Program-made: the position numbers and the translations under genes
Assembly: GCA_036874045.1 (NCBI GenBank)
Contig: JAZBRI010000011.1
Location: forward strand, 2,046,001-2,110,000
Length of the DNA stretch: 64,000 nt
Reading direction: 5' to 3'
Source: Cymodocea nodosa
Taxonomy: Eukaryota; Streptophyta; Magnoliopsida; Alismatales; Cymodoceaceae
The notes under the pieces: model-generated
Told to the model about the DNA's origin: nothing
What the model saw: the letters and a program-made list of their open reading frames with translations, nothing else
Databases searched by the model: none
Part shown: positions 56,869-64,000 of the stretch, piece by piece
Layout of the letters: the number at the start of each line of letters is the position of its first letter
How positions within the stretch are numbered: position 1 is the first letter of the stretch

Positions 56869-59147
56869 TGTTTGGATTTCCCCAGCACGACACCAGAAAA
56901 CCTGATTGGATCTCCAACAATGCACCAGAAAAACTTGGATTTGTTAACTTTTGTTTTTACTAAGTTAATTTATCTTTATGCCTATTCTTTTAGAAGTAAA
57001 CAAACAACCTTTAATACAAATTAGATATTAATTCCAATTTGTACTTTAACTACAAGTGCACAGTGTCTATTGTATTAGTGTGCAAGTACAGGTTGATCCC
57101 ACAGGGAATTGCTTAAGAACTGAGAACTGTTCGTTTGTTAACAATCAAATTTATATATTTAATAAGCTCTCCATTGAGTTACAGTTTACTCAACGTACAA
57201 AGTTCATTGAATTATGGCTAACTCAACGGACTAACCTCGTGGACTTAAGTTAACTCCACGAGCTTGTCTTTCTTTTTAATACCTATTTACAAAGGAATTC
57301 GGCCAACCATTGGGCGATTCCACAAATTGTAAATAACATCAATTAAGCTCTTTAATGTTAGTAAACACTAGATTTATCATTAAGCATACTAACATTCAGA
57401 TAATTCAAATAGTAACCATTAAAATCTTTAAGTCTTTTGAACGAACCAATTTTAGTAAACTGTAAAACTAAAACAAACATAAAACAATCACAACATTGAC
57501 AAAGATAACATTAATCACGATACAATACAACACTCAAATACAAAATACAAACACAGATAAGTTGTTTTTGGTATTTTTGTTTTAATATGAACATGGAAAT
57601 GGGCGAAAGGTGAAATGTAAAGTAATCTCAATCGATAGTAAATACTTTTGTCACTACATACGACGCGATTACACCACTGAAAATTAAACCACTTACAATT
57701 CTTTCTCCTCTCCCTATAGAATCGCGAGTCTAGAATTGCAAGATGATCTCTTCTTCAGCATACAGGCATCAACCCAAAGCCAAGGCTAGAAGCTTTACAA
57801 TCTCTAGAGATATGAGTCAGCGCTTGGTGAAAATGGCTTCCCTTCCCGCGACGCGATCACTCCTCACAATGGTTGTCAGGCACTGTGTTTGGCTCGAAAT
57901 CGACCCGACATCAGGAAAGTATCCTCACAGACCTCCGATGATTGGTGATTATGGTGGTGGTAATGATGGTTGGTGTGGTACTTCAGAGAATTGCCGACAC
58001 TACCTGCAGAAAGCTCAGTGCTCCTCCTCTATACACACTGGCCATACCCATCAATCACACACACTTTACTTCGTTTTCTTCTTTTCTTTTATATTTCTTC
58101 AGTAGTAATTGCTTCTGCTTAAATGGTCGGTTGGATTTCCTTCATTCATATCAACGACGATGATTTCTTCTCCCTTCAATGAGTGAATTCCTGCGTGACA
58201 CATGCGATCGTGGTTTTTTCTTCCAACTATCTATTTCTACAACCGCTACAGTGGCATATTAGAAAATAAATAGTCCGTGGAGTTACAGATAACTCAACGG
58301 ACTTTCTTCGTTGATTTAACTATAAAACACGTGCATAAATTTAACTATCTAATGCTCAGGTGCATTTCGGATACTTACAACTTAACTATCCGATACTCAG
58401 ATGCATTTTGGATACTTACAACTTAACTATCTGATGCTCAAATGCATTTCAGATAGTTACAGATAACTCACTGATATATAACTTAAGTAAATCTACCAGA
58501 TCTTGACACGTGCCAGCAGCAGTTTAATAATAAAAGAAACATTTCGGAGAGTTACAAGTTTAACTATTCGATGCTCAACTGCAATTTCGGATAGTTAGAG
58601 ATAACTCACCGAAAATCCACTTAAGTCACTTTCCCAGAACATGACACGTGTCCACAGCTATTTTATAAATAAAAAGAGATTTCGGAGAGTTACACATATA
58701 ACTGTCAAATGCCCAGCTGCAATTCGGATAGTTATATATAACTCACCGAAAGTTCACTTAAGTCATGCATTATGGTTTCGACATGTGTACTTCAGAAAAT
58801 AATAAAATATTCTTTTAAAACATAAATGTTCGGAAGTTTAAACATAACTATCCAATACATGTTCGGTCTGTTAAACATAACTATCCGAAATATGTTCGGT
58901 ATGTTAAACATAACTGTCCGAAATATCAGAAAATTCGGATACTTAAGAATTTCGCAACCTGCAACTTAACGACAGTTCAGAAATGTACTAAATTAACATT
59001 AATTCCCCCAAATTAAGCAGATTCTTTAATTAAAGCTTATAACAGTGTAATTATAACATAATGGCTTAATTCTCATATGATAAGCTAAATATTATGCAAT
59101 TAACCATCATTTAACCGTTAATATTATGCACTTTTTCATTCTAAACA
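56869..59147 (-). mobile_element. 5' LTR of the minus-strand B element
   Basis: 2279 bp, longest B LTR here: TGTTTGGATTTCC..TTCTAAACA on the + strand. U3 (58330-58960) contains alternating TTTCGGATAGTTA, TAACTCACCGAAA, CACTTAAGT and CACGTGT words. TATA box about 58088 (minus). The leader carries an antisense ORF at 57743-58105. The right flank (59148 on) is another gypsy element's 3' region. Confidence 0.88.
57743..58105 (+). other. Antisense ORF within the B LTR (120 codons)
   Basis: Starts ATG at 57743 and reads MSQRLVKMASLPATRSLLTM, then VWLEIDPTSGKYPHRPPMIG. The same antisense frame is open in the LTR at 14902 (15775-15972, minus) and the one at 8075 (8792-8980, minus), and is broken by stops at 12960 and 2850. 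It has no signal peptide or known domain. It may merely reflect strong nucleotide conservation of the leader. Not called as a gene. Confidence 0.3.
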
Positions 59148-60208
59148 ACATGAATCTTGAGGAGTGGCTTAGGACATCTTTCCAATAGGTTGTCCCATGA
59201 GAAGGGTAGATAAATGAATTTGGGAATAAGGATTGATGCCTATTCTCATAAGGTTGTTGGGGACAAAGGCTAAGTAACCTCTTAGTCCTCACGTGTAAAC
59301 CCTTTGTGGGAGGTATCCTAAGGGTAGGGGTAGGATATGAGAAAAGAGAGGTTTTTTTCAAAAAAAAAAAGAAAAAAAAAGAAAAAAGAAAAAGAACTAT
59401 AGAATAAAAGAGAAGAAACAGATCAACAAGAAACACCCAATTGAAAATAAAGGGGCAATGTACTAGAGGATAGAAGCCTAAGGAAACTTTCATGTATTCT
59501 TGGATTAAGTGAGATGAACCTAGGTGCTATTGATTATAGGTCTAAGCACTTTGCACTTAATAGTATCTAAAAAAACTTATTTTCCTTAGGTTGGCGTTAG
59601 ATGTCTATTCTAAATTCCTCACCATTACAGGAACTCATGCTTGTGAGTGGAGATCATCTATAAGTATTGTTGCATTACTTGGCGAGAATTTGATTTGCCT
59701 TAATTTTCTTTATTGTGTTTGTTTGTTTCAAGGGGTTCCTTAATCTTTTCTTCTTTAAATTTTGCTAGAGGACTAGCAAAGTTTAAGTGTGGGGGGGTGT
59801 TCAAGCTTTAATTTTGCCCATTTTTAATGAATTTTATAAGTAATTTTGCATGATATTATCTATCTATGGTGGATAAATGATATTAATTATGGGTAGTATA
59901 AGTCTTGAAATATTATGCAATGTAAAAATTTAATTAACAATTGCATCCCCCATTGGATATAATTTTACATGGAACTCCTTGATTTTATTTTGAATGTCTT
60001 ATGTTGGCTAACATCTCCTGGAGTTCAATTTCCATTAATTATAGGTAGCACACATATGGAAGGAGCTTAATGCAAAAGGCCAAAAAAAAGATATAAAGAA
60101 GCAAAGTTGGTGGACTAAACTTTAAAGAAGAGGACATGCCAACACCTTATTGGCCCTCCTAGATCTATGGCATCTTATTGGCTTGGTGATAAAACCAAGG
60201 TGCCACAT
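59148..60208 (+). mobile_element. 3' end of a different gypsy (Tat/Athila-like) element
   Basis: Non-coding tail ending GCTAGAGGACTAGCAAAG, TTTAAGTGTGGGGGGG (tract about 59783-59798), then TGTTCAAGCTTTAATTTTGC, which looks like the start of its 3' LTR (59799-60208, cut by an A LTR). The AAAG/AAAAGA-rich run at 59350-59400 is low-complexity. The ORF at 59107-59493 (minus) is a by-product of it. Confidence 0.5.
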
Positions 60209-61333
60209 TGTAGGATCGTATGGCTACACAAGAGAGGGGGTGAATTGTGTTTTTCAATATTTTCTGAAATATAATTGAAACTTTAAAACTCAAAAACAAG
60301 TCGAGACATTGTTTTCATAAAATCATTTTTATTCAAGGTTTCAATTACAATATGCAATTTAATTCTCCTCAGAAATTGTAGATGCAATTATATTTCGATA
60401 CCATGTTTTATCTATACAATTTCATAACTATAAATAGAGAAAACTAATTTACAGAATTTAAAACATTTCTCCCTGTTTGAGATATTTCTTCTTCTTCTTT
60501 TTCTTCTTCAGCAATTCTTCAGTGACGAATATCATGTCTTTCTCTGCTTCACCGAATTTGCTTTCTTCTGATACTTTAAATCTTCAGTGACATAAATAAT
60601 ACCATTTTCTGCTTCACTGAATTTTCTTTCACCTAAGAGATTTTCTCCAAAGAGTGTTTTGATCCTTGAAAAGATTTTTCTTTTGGTGTGTAGGGATAGT
60701 TTGATCCATGAAAAGATTTTTGTTTTATGTGCAAGGATAGTTTGATCAACGAGAATTCTATGCTTTTTATACTGTATGTTAACTTCATGCATATCCTCCA
60801 CGTTTAATCACTACCAGTTTTCCACTTCTTCACGTCTTTGCTTTTTCCTTCATCGAAACACACACGTTCTGACCCACGTTTATATTTCGAATTTTCTTTA
60901 ATCATCGGTCTTGGATCTCTGAAAAATTTCCTACAAAATAAACTTTCTCTTCCAAAAATTTTTCATTAGTATAATAAGAAGTCATTACTTTAATGTTAAC
61001 TAAACGAGTAACACAAGTAGATATTAACTTAACGTTTCTAACATAACGAGTTCCTCATGTGCTAATTCACATGACTAGTACTGTAGATAACTCAACGAAC
61101 CAACTGAACCTTTCTTTCGGAAGGTTAAATGATAACTCACCGAAAACAGTTTAAGTTTCAGATAGTTACAATTGTAGGTCACCGAAAAACTCTTTTTCTC
61201 ATAAAACTAGTGAGATACGTGTCAAGACCTGAAAACATGACTTAAGTTACCTTTCGGATAGTTACGACTGTAAGTCTCTGAAAAACTTTAACTCACCGAT
61301 TCAGCAATAAACAAATGTTTTTATAATAAGAAT
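60209..61333 (-). mobile_element. LTR of family A, U3 end truncated
   Basis: Starts TGTAGGATCGTATGGC on the + strand and follows the A LTR for 1125 bp until ATAATAAGAAT, where a second A LTR begins. The missing part and any flank are lost or lie beyond the second element, so the second A element inserted into this LTR. Confidence 0.85.
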
Positions 61334-62350
61334 TGTAGGAACGTATGGCTACACAAGAGGGGGGTGAATTGTGTATTTTTAATATTTTCTGAAATATAAT
61401 TGAAACTTTAAAACTCAAAAACAAGTCGAGACATTGTTTTCATAAAATCATTTTTATTCAAGGTTTCAATTACAATATACAATTCAATTCTCCTCAGAAA
61501 TTGTAGATGCAATTATATTTCGATACCATATATCATCTAAACAATTTCATAACTACAAACAGAGAAAACTAATTTGCGGAATTTAAAACTTTTCTCCCTG
61601 TTTGAGATCTTTCTTCTTCTTCTTTTTCTTCTTCAGCAATTCTTCAGTGAGAATATCTTGTCTTTTCATGCTTCACCGAATTTGCTTTCTTCTGATACTT
61701 CAAATCTTCAGTGACGAAAATCTTACCTTTTTATGCTTCACTAAACTTTCTTCCACTTGAGAGATTTTTTCCGAAGTGTGTTTTTGATCCCTGAAAAAGA
61801 TTTTTCTTTTGGTGTGTAGGGATGGTTTGATCCTTGAAAAGATTTTTCTTTTTGTGTGCAAGGATTAATTGATCAACGAGAATTCTATGCCTTTTATACT
61901 GTATCTTCATTTCATTCATATCCTTCACGTTTAACCACTACCAGTTTTCCACTTCTCCACGTCTTTTCTTTTTCCTTCATCGAAACACACACGTTCTAAC
62001 CCACGTTTATATTTCAAATTTTCTTTATTCATTAGTCTTCGATCTCTGAAAAATTTCTTGCAAAATAAACTTTCTCGTCCAAAAGTTTTTCATCAGTGTA
62101 ATAAGAAGTCGTTACTTTAATGTTAACTAAACGAGTAACACAAGTATATATATAACTTAACGTTTCTAACTTAACAAGTTCCTCATGTGCCATTTCACGT
62201 GACAAGTACTGTAGCTAACTCAACGAACTAAGTCTGTGGTGTTATGCTATCTCAACAAACTATCTCCATTGTGTTATGATAACTCAACGAACTAAGTCTG
62301 TGGTGTTATGCTATCTCAACAAACTATCTCCATTGTGTTATGATAACTCA
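61334..62350 (-). mobile_element. 3' LTR of a second A element, with deletion across its U3 and polypurine tract
   Basis: Starts TGTAGGAACGTATGGC. Matches A LTRs to about 62350, then passes directly into internal sequence that normally lies about 130 bp before the LTR (GTTGACTTAAGTTCACTTAAG region). The first part of U3 and the polypurine tract are deleted. A 64-bp tandem duplication lies just before the break. Confidence 0.85.
62216..62343. repeat. 64-bp tandem duplication
   Basis: Units 62216-62279 and 62280-62343 are identical by eye, each starting TAACTCAACGAACTAAGTC and ending TTGTGTTATGA. Other A LTRs carry one copy. Confidence 0.85.
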
Positions 62351-62751
62351 ATGAACCATTTTTGTTGACTTAAGTTCACTTAAGCTTATTTCTATTGTTT
62401 GTGTAAATTTTACCTCTCAGAACTAAAACTCTTAGATGTCAATAATTATATAAGTATCAGTTTTCTAATTATCATCTGTTAGATTACAATAACCATTTAA
62501 ATAGCATCTCCTTTTATAATATATATATGCAATTAAGATCATAATCATCTTTTTATAATATTTCTCTCCCTTTTTGTCATTAATCAAAAAGATAATTACA
62601 GAGAATATATATATGTATATAAGAGAATTACAACAACGATTTCTGTAAACAAGAATAATAATTGAACACATTTACAGAAAAATGTATTGTTCAATGAATC
62701 AAACAAGTAATACAAACATTACATTTTGTATTCAGAAACAAACAAAAACAG
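62351..62751 (-). mobile_element. Family A 3' non-coding tail
   Basis: Reverse of 21646-22070: a purine tract GACAAAAAGGGAGAGA-like near 62565-62580, and the AAATGTATTGTTCAATGAATC region. No gene. Confidence 0.8.
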
Positions 62752-64000
62752 TTATCGACCCCTCCTAAGTATATCACTTATAGCATTACATATTTTATCT
62801 CCTAGATGCCTAATATTATTTCTGATGTCGTTAAGCACTGCATCTAAGTCAGGAGGTAGCTAGGTTTGCTGTTCTGCTTGAACTGAATAACTTTGTTGTT
62901 GTTGTTGTTGTATATGGTCTGTATCAGGTTGTTGTTGTTGTTGTTGTCGTTGAGGTGTATGCATGGCCTGGAATTTTTGCAAATCTTTGACACTAAATGC
63001 TCTCATGCCTTTAGTTTCAAAGGGCCAATCGGATAAATTCAATTGGCTTGCAATGAGTCTACATACAGCATCACCATAAAACAACTTTGAACTCATATGC
63101 TGTAGTTGAGAAGTGAAAACATCAAACCAATTGATTTGAATTCTATTCAGCAAGCTATAAGTTGCATATAAACAACTTCTGCTGACTTCCACATTGTGTC
63201 CAACTCTCTGAAATAAATTTGCATGCAATATATTTGCAATAAACCTTGCCTCTGCATTCAGATTTTCCATTAATCTCATTTCAGAATATACATCTGGAAT
63301 TTTTGACAAAAACTGAATGTTCCATTCCAGTTGTCTTATTATGTCAAATCTGTTGGTAACCACAACACCTTCATTCTTTAATCCTAAAACTTCAAAAATT
63401 AACTCAAAAGACAACATAAACTCCTATTCATTTATTTGAGTTTTCAGAAAATTTCCATTCTTGAACAGATTGTTATAAAAAGCTGCAATAAGCTCTGTGT
63501 ATTGCTTCCATTTCGTTCCTACTGGCAAGAATTTAATGAGGCCTTGAAACTCAAACAGATCTCTTACTTCCATCAAATTTCTGAATTTTATTGGACGAGC
63601 ATGCAAAATCTGACATGTAATCAGATTATTGTATTTCTACCATGCTTCTTCAAATCTAAAATGAATTGCATTACCTTGAATGTTTAATATTGTAGACAAA
63701 GAAGGTGATACCTGAAGCCGTGATTCAGAGTTTAATTCATCTTCAAGAACCTCTTCTTTAAAATGAATGTCATATTGTTCCTCTTCCAAAATATTATCTT
63801 GAAGCTGCTCAAGTAAGCTTGATTCTTTAGCTTCAACAGTGTTAAGAACATTGTCAATATGCTCAACATTCATCTATTCAGTCTCTATAGAATGTTCAGA
63901 ATACAATTTTTCCACAAATTCTACAACCGGTGTATCTGTCTGTAATTGTTTAACAGATATTTCCATTGATTCATGTTGTGAATTCTTAGACTCTACTTCT
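62752..64000 (-). pseudogene. Family A env-position ORF (second copy), running off the window
   Basis: Minus strand, stop at 62752-62754. Near-identical in order and sequence to 20400-21645: EDELNSESRLQVSPSLS, KFRNLMEVRDLFEFQGLIKF, FELIFEVLGLKNEGVVV, LNAEARFIANILHANLFQR, RSCLYATYSLLNRIQINWFD, a glutamine tract, and the tail LDAVLNDIRNDI. Nonsense codons occur near 62860, 63420 and 63636. The N-terminal half lies beyond 64000. Homologues at 19450, 27013 and 46933. Confidence 0.8.

Noticed and set aside
59107-59493. 128-codon minus ORF
   Set aside because: Built over an A/G-rich low-complexity run (poly-Phe/Leu), non-coding gypsy tail.
1-64000. Endogenous pararetrovirus (caulimovirid) origin for the gypsy parts
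   Set aside because: No movement or coat protein; LTRs, tRNA-Asp primer site and integrase identify Athila-like LTR elements.

Overview
This is plant nuclear DNA, most likely from a eudicot with a large AT-rich genome. The evidence is the mix of LTR retrotransposon lineages: Sirevirus-like and Tork-like Ty1/copia, Athila-like Ty3/gypsy, and TRIMs. They carry plant primer-binding sites (tRNA-iMet for copia and TRIM, tRNA-Asp for Athila). I cannot name the genus. Only one stretch looks like an ordinary host gene, a small secreted peptide locus at 10358-10772. A broken F-box reading frame lies at 43548-44483. Almost everything else is nested, decayed retroelement.

I use working family names. 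A, C and D are copia families with Sirevirus traits: LTRs start TGTT.., purine tracts AAAAAGGGGGAGAT lie before the 3' LTR, and C and D have TGGTATCAGAGC primer sites. B is an Athila-like gypsy family with LTRs of about 2-2.3 kb. E is a Tork-like copia with a 372-bp LTR. Two TRIMs have LTRs of about 220 bp.

Layout. 1-3.9 kb: 3' end of an A element inserted in a B LTR. 3.9-8.07 kb: repeated AT-rich DNA, a 72-bp tandem array, a solo C LTR and a copia gag remnant. 8.07-9.8 kb: B LTR. 9.8-12.0 kb: single-copy-looking DNA with the secreted peptide gene. 12.0-16.9 kb: two B LTRs in opposite orientation. 16.9-19.45 kb: B gag/protease/RT on the + strand. 19.45-23.77 kb: an A env-position ORF and 3' LTR, fused abruptly to the truncated B element. 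23.77-27.0 kb: the 3' half of E, inserted in a D env-position ORF. 27.0-30.4 kb: D ORF, D LTR and a TRIM. 30.4-36.7 kb: D element on the - strand, itself inserted in a C element (36.7-42.0 kb, -) that also holds a solo A LTR and a solo B LTR. 42.4-59.1 kb: a long B element on the - strand. 59.1-64 kb: 3' end of another gypsy element and two A LTRs with an A env-position ORF (-).

How the parts fit. The B element at 42.4-59.1 kb has an unusual order in its own 5'->3' sense: LTR, PBS, zinc knuckle, protease, RT/RNase H, integrase, a 'putative plant transposon protein' type ORF, a retrotransposon gag domain, an F-box ORF, then a polypurine tract. The gag capsid domain is absent from its usual place after the PBS in both B copies seen. 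The same env-position ORF type also occurs in copia families A and D. The LTRs of A (copia) and B (gypsy) share near-identical U3 segments and a common vocabulary of short words. A C LTR and a TRIM were inserted together as one unit with a 5-bp duplication, interrupting the B ORF exactly in frame. These exchanges across superfamilies are the most striking features here.
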